A DNA stretch of 64,000 nucleotides from an uncultured Collinsella sp. (GCA_938005465.1 CALLNU010000033.1:118978-182977); one strand, 5' to 3'; counted from the first letter of the stretch, positions 51,210 to 62,304 are shown. The notes: generated by a model from the sequence alone, not told the origin. Made by a program: numbers and translations.

Positions 51210-51288
51210 TGTCAATCGTTTTCATATGTCAAACGTTTTCACACTAATACGTCTTTTCGCAGTTCCAGTCGTCGGCAAACGGTTGACA
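51210..51288 (-). promoter_or_regulatory. three LacI-type operators upstream of the GH32/PTS operon
   Basis: TGTCAATCGTTTTCATA (51210-51226), TGTCAAACGTTTTCACA (51227-51243, back to back) and, inverted, TCGGCAAACGGTTGACA (51272-51288). All have the central CG of LacI/GalR operators and match the site before the lacI gene. Confidence 0.75.
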
Positions 51289-51344
51289 TATGCCGGCGAA
51301 CGGTCATCAGAGGCGTTTGAGGAATTCTTTTGGCACGGGATGAA

Positions 51345-52355
51345 CTACGCGGTTTTGCCCTCAATGAGTTCAACGGGGAGCTTGGTATTCGATTCGGGCT
51401 TTTCACCGTTAACAAGAGCGATGATGGATTGCGCCGCGAGCTCTCCGATGCGATCGATATCCTGACGAACGGTTGTTAAGTCAGGCATAAACGTCATAGT
51501 GCGGCGGGCGCCATCCGCGCCCACGACCTTAATATCGTCCGGAGCGCTCAAGCCGCGCCGCTTCATCACGTTGAGGCAGATGGCCGCCATCGTGTCGTCT
51601 CCCGCAAAGATGCCGTCAATATCGGGGTTCTCATCGAGGATCTTCGCAACGACCGCACTCTTTTCGTCGTCGGACTTAACGAACTCGACCTCACGGACAA
51701 GCGCGGGCAAACCGGCCTGCTCCACAACATCGTGGTAGGCATCGGTACGCTTATTGGCAGGCATACGCATGCGGCTATTGTTGCGCAGGCACAAGATGCG
51801 CGAACACCCGTCATCGATCAGGCGACGCGTGGCAAGTTCGCCGATGCCATAGCTGTCGCTCGCAATCTGAACAGAGGTCTCGCCAAGGTCGCAGTCGATA
51901 CCAACCAGACTCAAGCCCATCTCGGCATACGCCTCGGCACCGATATTAAGCGAGTTGACGATGACGCCATCAACCATATTGCGCCGAAGCATATCGATAT
52001 AAGAACGCTCAAGATCAGGTCGATTGGCGCTATTGCACAGCAACATCTTAAAACCGTTTTCGGCCAGGGTACGCTCAACGGCTTGGACCGCTTGGGCATG
52101 AAACGGGCTGCTGACATAGGGGACGATCATACCTATTAGATTCAGGCGACCGTTGAGCATGGCACGGGCGATATCGTTGGGCGTATAGTTGATGCGCTTC
52201 ATCGCGGCATGGACCTTATCGCGGGTCTCTTGGCTAATATAGCCGCGATTATTAAGCACGCGAGATACCGTAGTAGGCGAAACCCCCGCCACCGCTGCAA
52301 CTTCCTTGATGCCAGGCTTAGCCGAATCCTTAGAACGAGCGTCCTCGCGAGCCAT
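51345..52355 (-). CDS. LacI-family transcriptional repressor of the sucrose/fructan operon
   Basis: A 336-residue LacI/GalR regulator: N-terminal HTH (IKEVAAVAGVSPTTVSRVLN) with hinge (NYTPNDIARAMLNGRLNLIG), then a periplasmic-binding-protein-like sensor domain (IGMIVPYVSSPFHA, DGIFAGDDTMAAICLNVMK). The ATG at 52355 has RBS GGGGGAGGG. It is on the same strand as and upstream of the GH32/PTS operon, with operators before both. Effector probably a fructoside or its phosphate (inference). Confidence 0.93.
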   Translation of the reverse strand: MAREDARSKDSAKPGIKEVAAVAGVSPTTVSRVLNNRGYISQETRDKVHAAMKRINYTPNDIARAMLNGRLNLIGMIVPYVSSPFHAQAVQAVERTLAENGFKMLLCNSANRPDLERSYIDMLRRNMVDGVIVNSLNIGAEAYAEMGLSLVGIDCDLGETSVQIASDSYGIGELATRRLIDDGCSRILCLRNNSRMRMPANKRTDAYHDVVEQAGLPALVREVEFVKSDDEKSAVVAKILDENPDIDGIFAGDDTMAAICLNVMKRRGLSAPDDIKVVGADGARRTMTFMPDLTTVRQDIDRIGELAAQSIIALVNGEKPESNTKLPVELIEGKTA

Positions 52356-52375
52356 AGCACCCTCCCCCATCAACA

Positions 52376-52392
52376 TGTCATACGTTTACATA
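52376..52392 (-). promoter_or_regulatory. LacI-type operator before lacI
   Basis: TGTCATACGTTTACATA shares TGTCA-A/T-ACGTTT-ACA with the sites at 51210-51243; implies autorepression. Confidence 0.7.
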
Positions 52393-52508
52393 CGAACAAA
52401 GCATACCCCAACAAGAGCGGGAAGACGGTAACAGTACAAGTAAGTAAACGACTCATCCAAATAATTAGGAGAGCTCCGCCTAAAGGGTGACTACACAGGA
52501 CCCCCGTC

Positions 52509-52630
52509 GGGCCGCTTTGGGTTACTTTCCAAAACATTTCCGCAGGACGCAAAGGGCTCCGCCGCGCGAAGCGCGCAGCGGAGCCCTTTGCATGTCCGAG
52601 GACGTTTTGGAAAGTAACCCAAAGCGGCCC
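52509..52630 (-). repeat. nested-palindrome 3' element, family 1, copy d (after the PFL radical subunit)
   Basis: Read on the pfl strand: perfect 27-bp outer stem (52604-52630 with 52509-52535), segment GTCCTCGGACAT, inner stem GCAAAGGGCTCCGC with T bulge, GCGCG tip and GCGGAGCCCTTTGC (52549-52591), segment GTCCTGCGGAAA. It starts 26 nt after the stop codon at 52657. Confidence 0.92.
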
Positions 52631-52656
52631 GGCGATCCTGCGGGAGTTAAACCCCT

Positions 52657-52908
52657 TTAGAACTTGTCGTGGAAGGTACGCGCAATGACCTCGTCCTGCT
52701 GCTCCTTGGTGAGCGTGTGGAAGTTCACGGCATAGCCGGAAACGCGGATGGTCAGCTGCGGGTACTTCTCGGGGTGAGCCTGAGCGTCGAGCAGCGTCTC
52801 ACGGTTGAAGACGTTGATGTTCAGGTGGTGGCCACCCTTCTCGGCGTAAGCGTCGAGCATGTGGACCAGGTTATCGGCCTGAGTCTCGGAAACTTCAGAA
52901 ACCTTCAT
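52657..52908 (-). CDS. separate glycyl-radical domain of pyruvate formate-lyase (GrcA-like subunit)
   Basis: An 83-residue protein: GHHLNINVFNRETLLDAQAH, PEKYPQLTIRVSGYAVNFHT and the end EVIARTFHDKF are the C-terminal glycyl-radical domain of PFL, with the radical Gly in RVSGYAV. It is a separate cistron 85 nt downstream of the 683-residue PFL core, with its own RBS (GAAGGAG) and start ATG. The core lacks this region entirely, so both products must associate to make an active enzyme. E. coli YfiD/GrcA is similar but is a repair spare with a longer N-terminus. Confidence 0.92.
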   Translation of the reverse strand: MKVSEVSETQADNLVHMLDAYAEKGGHHLNINVFNRETLLDAQAHPEKYPQLTIRVSGYAVNFHTLTKEQQDEVIARTFHDKF

Positions 52909-52931
52909 AATGTGTCTCCTTCGATTGATAG

Positions 52932-52991
52932 GCGCCGGCCGAAACCGGCGCGCTAATCAGTAATCGTTATTGTTAGTATAGCACTAACAAT
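52932..52991 (-). other. two hairpins between the PFL core and its radical subunit
   Basis: GCGCCGG-CCGAAA-CCGGCGC (52932-52951) and ATTGTTAGT-N5-ACTAACAAT (52969-52991). They could be RNA-processing, stabilising or attenuating structures setting the ratio of the two subunits. Confidence 0.6.
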
Positions 52992-52993
52992 AG

Positions 52994-55045
<2,052 letters not shown>

Positions 55046-55439
55046 TGTGTAACCACGCTCCTAGTTACGTGTTATGCGGCGCTCTCTCACACCGCTGCTT
55101 ATTGAATTCTTGAATTTTCGACTTGCACTACCGGCTTCTTCCGTTCTTCACCACACGCTGGTGCAGAGAAAACGTTTGTCCACCTTGGAACTACAACCCA
55201 AAACCCAAGATTTCACCCGTCTGAGAAGGATAACATAGCGACCCTCTCCATCTGGGCTGTTATATGTTTCTTTTTTTATATCATAAGGGCGTTTTTTACA
55301 AACCCGCAGGAAATGCGAGCGCGAACAACTACCGTTCACCGATTTGTATGTTATTTTTCCTTGCCTTTGTACGACGTTCGCTCTAGCTGTTATGCCAGCT
55401 TTAGCAGGGTAAAGTGTCTCATAGACCCTACAGAAACTG
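55046..55439. other. pflB leader/upstream region without a recognised gene
   Basis: About 390 nt with AT-rich patches (for example TTATGATATAAAAAAAG on the minus strand) suitable for one or more promoters of pflB. No convincing gene: a 139-codon minus-strand frame here is Arg/Pro-rich and overlaps a terminator. Regulatory sites for Fnr/Rex-type regulators were looked for by eye without a clear match. Confidence 0.5.
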
Positions 55440-55473
55440 CAGGGCGGCCACGGGATCCCCCGTGGCCGCCCTG
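55440..55473 (-). terminator. terminator of the KdgT-type permease gene
   Basis: CAGGGCGGCCACGGG-ATCC-CCCGTGGCCGCCCTG, a perfect 15-bp stem 39 nt after the stop, then GCAGTTTCTG on the minus strand. Confidence 0.8.
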
Positions 55474-55511
55474 TGGCGTAGCTAGTTTTTAGCTTTGGTT
55501 GCCGCTTGGCA

Positions 55512-56525
55512 TTAGGCAGCTGCGGCGGCCTTGTCGGTCGTTGCCTTGCTGTGGCCCTGGCCCTCAAAATGCTTGTAGCACCAGCTGGTGACCAGCGGGG
55601 TCAAAATAGCCGTCACGATTGCGCAGGCAGCAACCTGTGCCGTGGCCGTCGCGAGCACCGCACCGCCGTACAAGGCCTCGTTGACGCTTGCCATGGCAGC
55701 AGGCGTGGCCACATTGGCTCCGGCGCAGCTCGAAATGGCCGCACCTGCGACACCCGTACCACCCGTGAGCTTATCGACCGCGATAACGGGAATTGCAAAG
55801 ACCACCGAGCAGATCACGCCGAGCAGAATACCGGGAAGACCGCCATTAATGAGCTGGCCAAAGGTCATGGTCGAGCCCATGGCAAAGAAGACGAGCACGA
55901 TGACGGCGGAAAGTGCCGGTGCCATCATCTTCTTAAAGCTGGGGAAGAGGTTGCCCAGAATAATGCCGACGACGATCGGCAGGATGGCACCCACGAGCGA
56001 CCAGCCGATCGGAGCCTGGCCGGCAGCGCCGAGCACAATCATCGTGACCGGAGGGCCGACAACGAGCGTGGTGATTGCGACGGCGCCACGCTCGGCCTCG
56101 TTGCCCATGGTGCCCATCAGACCAGCGTACATAGCGTTGTTGGCGCCGGTGCAAGCCGCCAGCATCACCATGGCAGAGATGCCAAACAGGTTGTCGTTGA
56201 ACACATAAAGGATGAGCAGCGACACGGCAACGACCACGATCTGCTTGACGGCAATGATAATGGCGCCGCGGGCAGCGGCGGCAGGAGCGCTCTTAAACGA
56301 AATCGTCGTACCGACGATGAGCAAAAAAGCGCCCACGAGCGGGCCTGCACCCTGCTGGGTCATGCCAAGCGTAAAGCTGCCGAGCGTTTTGAACAGGTCG
56401 GGGAATAGCGTGTTGAGCAGGCAACCCAACAGAAGCGGCACCAAGATATTGGCGCCCGGGATGGAGGACATCTTAAAGAACGGCTCCTTTGCCGCCGGCG
56501 CCTCCACCGCAGTCGATTCACTCAT
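55512..56525 (-). CDS. 2-keto-3-deoxygluconate permease family transporter
   Basis: A 337-residue transporter with about ten hydrophobic segments (ILVPLLLGCLLNTLFPDLF, AFLLIVGTTISFK, MVMLAACTGANNAMYAGLMG, ISSCAGANVATPAAMA) matching the KdgT family, which imports 2-keto-3-deoxygluconate by proton symport. The ATG at 56525 has RBS AAAGGAG. It follows an SDR dehydrogenase on the same strand, so the pair may handle a keto-deoxy sugar acid; the C-terminal (GQGHSKATTDKAAAAA) is an unstructured tail. Confidence 0.85.
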   Translation of the reverse strand: MSESTAVEAPAAKEPFFKMSSIPGANILVPLLLGCLLNTLFPDLFKTLGSFTLGMTQQGAGPLVGAFLLIVGTTISFKSAPAAAARGAIIIAVKQIVVVAVSLLILYVFNDNLFGISAMVMLAACTGANNAMYAGLMGTMGNEAERGAVAITTLVVGPPVTMIVLGAAGQAPIGWSLVGAILPIVVGIILGNLFPSFKKMMAPALSAVIVLVFFAMGSTMTFGQLINGGLPGILLGVICSVVFAIPVIAVDKLTGGTGVAGAAISSCAGANVATPAAMASVNEALYGGAVLATATAQVAACAIVTAILTPLVTSWCYKHFEGQGHSKATTDKAAAAA

Positions 56526-56582
56526 ATATATCTCCTTTGGATGCATGCGAATCGTAGCCGCACGCGCCTATGTCAGAAAGAA

Positions 56583-56614
56583 GGCGACGGTCCCGAGTCG
56601 CAGGAGCCGTCGCC
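56583..56614 (-). terminator. hairpin between the SDR and permease genes
   Basis: GGCGACGG and CCGTCGCC pair around 16 nt. It may partially terminate or stabilise the upstream SDR transcript. Confidence 0.45.
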
Positions 56615-56633
56615 GAATAATCGTCGCGGGGTA

Positions 56634-57383
56634 TTACCCGTCCAGGACGATGCCGCCGTCGCAGTCACCAATCTCGCCGTTCACGAAGCTGGCGAGGTCG
56701 GAAGCGAAGAACAGCACCATCTGCGCAGGCTCGCTGGCCTGGGCGGCGCGGCCCAGAGGAATACCGTTGATGATGCGCTGAGAGTTCTCGTCAGAGAGAA
56801 TCGAGGTCATATCGGTCAACGTGAGCGACGGGCACACGGCGTTGCAGCGAACGCCAAACTTGCCGCCTTCCTTGGCGACTGCCTTGGTCAGGCCGTTGAC
56901 ACCGGCCTTGGAGCTCGCGTAGGCCGCGGTGCCGAGCAGGCCGCCACCGATCTTGCCCGCAACGGAACTCACGTTGACGATAGTGCCGGCATGGGCCGCC
57001 TTAAAGTGCGGGTACACGGCGTTCATCATGGTAAAGGTGCCGTTAAGGTTGATGTCGATGGTGCGACGCCACTCGGTGTCATCGATCTCGTCGAACTTCT
57101 TGGTGCTGATGACGCCAGCGCAGTTGATCAGGATGTTGGTTTGCGGCAGGTCCGTAAAAATCTGCTCGACGGTCTCGCGCGCCTTGGGCGCATCGGCAAC
57201 ATCGAGCTGGTAGAACTTGTTGCCCTCGCCAAGCTCGGCCACAGCGGCCTCGCCCTTAGCAGCGTTCCTTGCGATGAGCGCGACGTGTCCGCCGCCCGCA
57301 ACGATACCCTTGGCAATCTCGAGGCCAATGCCCTGAGTGCCACCGGTAACGATCGCGGTCTTGCCCGTGAAGTCAAATGCCAT
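56634..57383 (-). CDS. short-chain dehydrogenase/reductase (KduD/FabG-like)
   Basis: A 249-residue classical SDR: TGGTQGIG (coenzyme glycine motif), NILINCAGV, catalytic Ser in NVSSVAG and Tyr-Lys in YASSKAG. Substrate is not fixed by sequence; the adjacent KdgT-type transporter suggests 2-dehydro-3-deoxy-D-gluconate or a similar sugar acid. ATG at 57383 with RBS AAAGGGGGA; a 39-residue upstream in-frame extension has no homology. Confidence 0.88.
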   Translation of the reverse strand: MAFDFTGKTAIVTGGTQGIGLEIAKGIVAGGGHVALIARNAAKGEAAVAELGEGNKFYQLDVADAPKARETVEQIFTDLPQTNILINCAGVISTKKFDEIDDTEWRRTIDINLNGTFTMMNAVYPHFKAAHAGTIVNVSSVAGKIGGGLLGTAAYASSKAGVNGLTKAVAKEGGKFGVRCNAVCPSLTLTDMTSILSDENSQRIINGIPLGRAAQASEPAQMVLFFASDLASFVNGEIGDCDGGIVLDG

Positions 57384-57589
57384 GACTCCATCCCCCTTTA
57401 TGTAAGGTGTCTCCTTGCGGGAAGTTGGAGCATCGCACGTGGCGATTATATGAGTCCCAGACGTCATGGTGGTGACAACCCCTCGCCTAACCGCGTGCAT
57501 GATAGTTCTTTAAAACGCTTCAGCAATTGAATGATTTTAAGTCTTTATGCGCTCTTTATATTGCCCACTGTATGAGGCCCGCGTATGGG

Positions 57590-57647
57590 GGTATCATCTT
57601 CCACCGAAAATAGTTTCTAGTGTTAGGGGTTTTCGGTGGAAGATACC
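57590..57647. repeat. inverted repeat spanning the MarR start codon
   Basis: GGTATC-ATC-TTCCACCGAAAA (57590-57610) pairs with TTTTCGGTGGAAGATACC (57630-57647), with one 3-nt bulge. The right arm covers the GTG start (57636) and first codons, so it could be an operator or an RNA structure sequestering the start. Confidence 0.7.
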
Positions 57648-58085
57648 GATTTCCGTGAACTTGGGCGTCAGCTCCTTACCGAGTTTGGCAGCATGCATCA
57701 GCGCATTTCGCGCTTTGCGGACAAAGCCCTCGGTGGCGAGATGGCCGTCATGCGCGCTCTCATACTCGCCGGTGGTTCGCTCACACCGAGCGAACTCGCT
57801 GATCGTGCCTGGGTCTCGAGCGCCCGCATCGCCAACATCCTACGCGCTCTCGAGGCCAAGGGCTGGGTCGAGCGCGAGCACTCAAAGACCGACCGTCGTC
57901 GCGTACACGTCACGGTGACCGACAAAGGATTCCAGGATCTCGAAATCAAACGTCGGGAATTCGAGAAGCGCACCGCGGCTTTCCTCGAGCAGCTCGGCGA
58001 AACAGATACCCAAGAGATGGTGCGTCTTCTAAGGCGTGCCAACGAAATTATCGACCGCAATCAAGAAAGGAGAGATGCCGAGTGA
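57636..58085 (+). CDS. MarR-family transcriptional regulator of the ABC exporter
   Basis: A 149-residue winged-helix regulator (ALGGEMAVMRALILAGGSLT, ELADRAWVSSARIANILRAL, WVEREHSKTDRRRVHVTVTD). It starts with GTG at 57636 after TTAGGGG. Its stop overlaps the start of the first ABC half-transporter (GTGA), so it is the first gene of the operon; the palindrome over its start suggests autorepression. Ligands of such MarR proteins are often exported drugs or metabolites. Confidence 0.9.
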   Translation: MEDTDFRELGRQLLTEFGSMHQRISRFADKALGGEMAVMRALILAGGSLTPSELADRAWVSSARIANILRALEAKGWVEREHSKTDRRRVHVTVTDKGFQDLEIKRREFEKRTAAFLEQLGETDTQEMVRLLRRANEIIDRNQERRDAE

Positions 58086-60448
58086 GGATTCTCAAGCTCT
58101 TTAAAAAGCATATCCTGGCACTGATCGCAGCTATCGTACTTATCGTAATCAGCTGTAACGCCGATCTGGCACTGCCTACCTATATGAGCGATATCGTCGA
58201 CGTGGGCGTGCAGCAAGGCGGTATCGCTTCGCCCGTGCCCGACACCATTCGCGCCGAATCGCTCGACGACCTCAAGCTCTTTATGAGCGCCAAGGACGCC
58301 AAAGCTGTGGAGGCGGTGTTTGGCAAGGCAGACAAAAATGGCATTCGCACGTACAAGGGCACCGAGGAGGAGCGCGCCGACGGCGGCAAAATTGCCGACA
58401 TTATGAGCCTACCCGAGACTGTCGTCCTTTCGCTCAACCAGGGCATTGACGCCGACTCCATGGGTGACATGATGGGCTCGTCCAGCGAGAAAGACAACAA
58501 CGCTGCCCAGGCCATGCCCACCCCGGAGCAGATGGCCGCAATGACGCCCGAGCAGCTCGCCGAGATGCAGCAGAAGGCCGCAGCCGCGCAGAGCATGCAA
58601 AAGCAGATCGACGCCGACGGCGGCAAGATCACCATGAAGAGCCTGCGCCTAGGCGTTGAAGGCGGTCTTATCGATCAGGGCAAGCTCGTCGAGGGCGCCA
58701 ACGATATGGCAGACAAAATGGGCTCCATGTCGGGCTCCATCGTCACCCAGCGCGCCGTGAGCTATGTACAGGACGAGTACAAGGCACAGGGCATCGACCC
58801 CGCCGACGTGCAAAACGCCTACCTGAGCCGCATGGCGACCACGATGTTTGGCCTGTGTCTGATCTCGCTGGTCGCCACCATCCTGACCGGCGCCGTGGCC
58901 TCGCGCACCGCCTGCTCCATCGCCCGCGACCTGCGCCGCGAGACCTTCAACAAGGTTATGCACTTCTCGCCGGCCGAGGTGGGCAAGTTTAGCCAGGCCT
59001 CGCTCATCACCCGCTGCACCAACGACATTCAGCAGATCCAGATGGCCGCAACCCTGTTTATCCGCATGTGCCTGATGGCCCCCGTCATGGGCATCGTCGC
59101 CGTCATGCGCGTCCTGGCCAACCACACCGGCCTGGAGTGGACCATCGCCGTAGCCATCATCGCGGTCTCGGCCGTCGTCGGCGTGCTCATGGGCCTCACC
59201 ATGCCAAAGTTCAAAAAGATGCAGAGCTTTGTGGACCGCGTGAACCTTACCGCCCGCGAGCTGCTCGACGGCCTTATGCCCATCCGCTCGTTCAACCGCG
59301 AGGAACATGAGCTCGAGCGTTTTGACAAGGCTTCGCTCGACCTGATGACCACGCAGCTCTACACCAACCGCGCCATGAGCTTTATGATGCCGCTCATGAT
59401 GCTCGTCATGAACTGCATCACCGTGCTTATCGTCTGGTTTGGCGCGCAGGGCGTGTCCGACGGCGTGATGCAGGTCGGCAACATGATGGCGTTCATCTCC
59501 TACACTATGCAGATCGTCATGGCGTTTATGATCCTCACCATGGTTTCGGTCATCCTGCCCCGTGCCGAGGTCGCAGCCGAGCGCGTAGATGAGGTCATCA
59601 CCTGCCCCACGAGCATCAACGACCCTGCCTCGCCCAAACTGCCCGCGGCCAGCTCGCCGCGCGGTGAGCTCACCTTCCGCGACGTGAGCTTCCAGTACCC
59701 CGATGCCCGCGCCGATGTCATCAGCGGCGTGAACTTCACCACGCATGCCGGTCAGATGCTCGGCATCATTGGCTCCACGGGCTCGGGCAAGTCCACGCTC
59801 GTGCAGCTGATTCCACGCTTGTACGACGTCACGGGCGGCAGCATTTCGCTCGACGGCATCGACGTGCGCGACATGACCCTTTCCGAGCTGCGCCGCCGCA
59901 TCGGTTATATTCCGCAGCAGGGTCGTCTGTTCTCGGGCACCGTTGAGAGCAACCTCAAGTTTGCGGGCGACATGGTAAGCGATGATGACATGCGCCAAGC
60001 CGCGCGCATCTCACAGGCCGAGGACTTTATCGCCGAGCGCGAGGGCGGCTACGACTCCCCCATCAGCCAGGGCGGCTCCAATGTTTCGGGTGGTCAGCGC
60101 CAGCGCCTGGCCATCGCCCGCGCGTTGGCCAAAAAGCCCGAGGTCGTGGTTTTCGATGATTCGTTTAGCGCCCTCGACTACAAGACCGACGCTCGCCTGC
60201 GCGAAGAGCTTGCAAAAAACGTTACCGACGCCGCGCTCGTGGTCGTGGCCCAGCGCATCGCAACCATCATGCACGCCGACCAGATCATTGTGCTCGACGA
60301 CGGCCACGTGGTGGGCACCGGTACGCACGAGGAGCTGCTGCGCAGCTGCCCGGCGTACCTGGAGATCGCACAGTCGCAGCTTTCCGCCGAGGAGCTGGGG
60401 CTTACCCAAGAAGAAATTGCAGCCGTCACGGAAGGAGGCGAGCGCTAA
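58082..60448 (+). CDS. heterodimeric ABC exporter, half-transporter with degenerate ATPase site
   Basis: A 788-residue ABC exporter. TM1 is followed by a long extracytoplasmic insert (about residues 35-250, Met/Gln/Ala-rich: PTPEQMAAMTPEQLAEMQQK), then TM2-6 and the ATPase domain: Walker A STGSGKST, signature NVSGGQRQR, Walker B VVVFDDSFSALD, H-loop replaced by VAQRIATI-type. The residue after Walker B is Asp, not Glu, so this site is likely degenerate, as in one half of TM287/288 or LmrCD heterodimers. GTG start overlaps marR by 4 nt. Confidence 0.92.
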   Translation: MRILKLFKKHILALIAAIVLIVISCNADLALPTYMSDIVDVGVQQGGIASPVPDTIRAESLDDLKLFMSAKDAKAVEAVFGKADKNGIRTYKGTEEERADGGKIADIMSLPETVVLSLNQGIDADSMGDMMGSSSEKDNNAAQAMPTPEQMAAMTPEQLAEMQQKAAAAQSMQKQIDADGGKITMKSLRLGVEGGLIDQGKLVEGANDMADKMGSMSGSIVTQRAVSYVQDEYKAQGIDPADVQNAYLSRMATTMFGLCLISLVATILTGAVASRTACSIARDLRRETFNKVMHFSPAEVGKFSQASLITRCTNDIQQIQMAATLFIRMCLMAPVMGIVAVMRVLANHTGLEWTIAVAIIAVSAVVGVLMGLTMPKFKKMQSFVDRVNLTARELLDGLMPIRSFNREEHELERFDKASLDLMTTQLYTNRAMSFMMPLMMLVMNCITVLIVWFGAQGVSDGVMQVGNMMAFISYTMQIVMAFMILTMVSVILPRAEVAAERVDEVITCPTSINDPASPKLPAASSPRGELTFRDVSFQYPDARADVISGVNFTTHAGQMLGIIGSTGSGKSTLVQLIPRLYDVTGGSISLDGIDVRDMTLSELRRRIGYIPQQGRLFSGTVESNLKFAGDMVSDDDMRQAARISQAEDFIAEREGGYDSPISQGGSNVSGGQRQRLAIARALAKKPEVVVFDDSFSALDYKTDARLREELAKNVTDAALVVVAQRIATIMHADQIIVLDDGHVVGTGTHEELLRSCPAYLEIAQSQLSAEELGLTQEEIAAVTEGGER

Positions 60449-62304
60449 TGGCAGACGAGACCAAGACTCAGATTCCCAAGCCCACCCGCCAGCGTGGTCC
60501 CATGGGCCGCATGGGCGGCATGCGTCGCGGCGAAAAGGCCAAGGACTTTAAGGGCACCATGAGGCAGCTGCTCGGCTATATCGGCCAGCACAAGATTGCC
60601 GTGTTTACCGCCGTCGCCTTTGCCGTGTGCTCGGTCATCTTTAACATTGTGGGGCCCAAGGTGCTCGGCCAGGTTACCACCAAACTGTTCGAGGGCTTGG
60701 TTGCCAAGGTCAACGGCACCGGCGATGTCGACTTTGCCTGGATTGCCAAGACGCTCGGCTTTTTGCTCTGCCTGTATCTGGCGAGCTCTGTCTGCAGCCT
60801 GGTCCAGGGCTGGCTCATGACCGGCGTCACGCAAAAGATCTGCTACCGCATGCGCAAGGAAATCGCCGCCAAGATTGCCGTCGTGCCGATGAGTTACTTC
60901 AACGGCCACAGCAAGGGAGACGTACTCAGCCGCATCACCAACGACGTCGATACGCTCGGCCAGTCGCTCAACCAGAGCGTGACGCAGCTCATCACGTCGG
61001 TGACGCAGATTATCGGCGTTCTCGTCATGATGCTTTCGATCAGCCTGCCGCTTACCGGCGTCACCGTGCTCACGCTGCCGGCCGCCGCGATTATCCTGAC
61101 CGTGATGATTCACTTCTCGCAGCCGTACTTCCGCGAGCAACAGCAAGTCCTTGGCACCGTCAACGGCATTATCGAGGAGGACTTTGCCGGCCAGAACGTC
61201 ATTCAGGTTTTCGACCGCGCCGAGGCCTCAATCGAGGAGTTCGACCGTCAAAACGACCGTCTCTTTATTAGTGGCTGGCGCTCGCAGTTCCTGTCGGGCC
61301 TGATGATGCCGCTCATGAGTCTGGTGGGCAACATGGGCTACGTGGGCGTCGTCGTGGTGGGCGCACAGCTCGCGCTGACCGGCAATGCCACGCCCGGCGA
61401 CATCCAGAGCTTTATCCAGTACGTTCGCAACTTTACGCAACCCGTGCAGCAGCTGGGCAACGTGAGCAACACGATGCAGTCGATGGCCGCTGCCACCGAG
61501 CGCGTCTTTGAGTTCCTGGCCGCGCCCGAGGAGGAGCAGAAGGCCGACGCGCAGATTCCCGAGAAGCGCCCCGGTCACGTGGAGTTCGACCACGTCAAGT
61601 TTGGCTACACGCCCGACAAGACCATCATCCACGACTTTAGCTGCGAGGCGCAGCCCGGCCAGACCATCGCCATCGTCGGTCCCACCGGCGCCGGCAAGAC
61701 CACGCTCATTAAGCTGCTGCAGCGCTTTTACGACGTGGACGGCGGTTCGCTGCGCGTTGAGGGCATCGACGTGCGCGATTGGGACCGCGCGGCGCTGCGC
61801 GGCGAGTTTGCCATGGTGCTACAGGATACCTGGCTGTTTAACGGCACGATCCGCGAGAACATCCGCTACGGACGCCCCGATGCGAGCGATGCCGAGGTCG
61901 AGGCCGCTGCACGCGCCGCACGCTGCGATCACTTTATCCATACGCTCGCCGGCGGCTACGACTTTATGATCAACGAGGAGGGCACCAACCTCTCGCAGGG
62001 CCAGCGCCAGCTCGTGACCATCGCCCGTGCCATTTTGGCCGACCGCCCGGCGCTGATTCTGGACGAGGCGACCTCCAACGTCGATACCCGCACCGAGGAG
62101 CTCATCCAGCGCGCCATGGATGCGCTGATGCAGGGCCGCACGAGCTTTGTCATCGCGCACCGCCTGTCCACGATCCGCAACGCCGACGTGATCTTGGTAA
62201 TTCGCGACGGCGACATCGTCGAAAAGGGCACGCACGACGAGCTGCTCGCCCAGGGCGGCTTCTACGCCGACCTGTACAACTCGCAGTTCGACGAAGCGGC
62301 GTAA
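60448..62304 (+). CDS. heterodimeric ABC exporter, catalytic half-transporter
   Basis: A 618-residue partner with a basic N-terminus (RQRGPMGRMGGMRRGEKAK), six membrane helices and an ATPase domain: Walker A PTGAGKTT, Walker B LILDEATSNVD (catalytic Glu present), signature NLSQGQRQL (SQG instead of SGG) and IAHRLSTI. The consensus Walker B together with the partner's canonical signature gives one full ATP site; the other site is degenerate. Starts at TAATG overlapping the first half's stop. A strong terminator follows. Confidence 0.93.
   Translation: MADETKTQIPKPTRQRGPMGRMGGMRRGEKAKDFKGTMRQLLGYIGQHKIAVFTAVAFAVCSVIFNIVGPKVLGQVTTKLFEGLVAKVNGTGDVDFAWIAKTLGFLLCLYLASSVCSLVQGWLMTGVTQKICYRMRKEIAAKIAVVPMSYFNGHSKGDVLSRITNDVDTLGQSLNQSVTQLITSVTQIIGVLVMMLSISLPLTGVTVLTLPAAAIILTVMIHFSQPYFREQQQVLGTVNGIIEEDFAGQNVIQVFDRAEASIEEFDRQNDRLFISGWRSQFLSGLMMPLMSLVGNMGYVGVVVVGAQLALTGNATPGDIQSFIQYVRNFTQPVQQLGNVSNTMQSMAAATERVFEFLAAPEEEQKADAQIPEKRPGHVEFDHVKFGYTPDKTIIHDFSCEAQPGQTIAIVGPTGAGKTTLIKLLQRFYDVDGGSLRVEGIDVRDWDRAALRGEFAMVLQDTWLFNGTIRENIRYGRPDASDAEVEAAARAARCDHFIHTLAGGYDFMINEEGTNLSQGQRQLVTIARAILADRPALILDEATSNVDTRTEELIQRAMDALMQGRTSFVIAHRLSTIRNADVILVIRDGDIVEKGTHDELLAQGGFYADLYNSQFDEAA

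Noticed and set aside
55148..55567. 139-codon minus-strand reading frame upstream of pflB
   Set aside because: Runs through a strong terminator and the 3' end of the permease gene; Arg/Pro-rich start, no homology; better explained as promoter/leader DNA.
58649..59998. 449-codon minus-strand reading frame rich in His/Asp/Gly
   Set aside because: Antisense shadow of the first ABC half-transporter.
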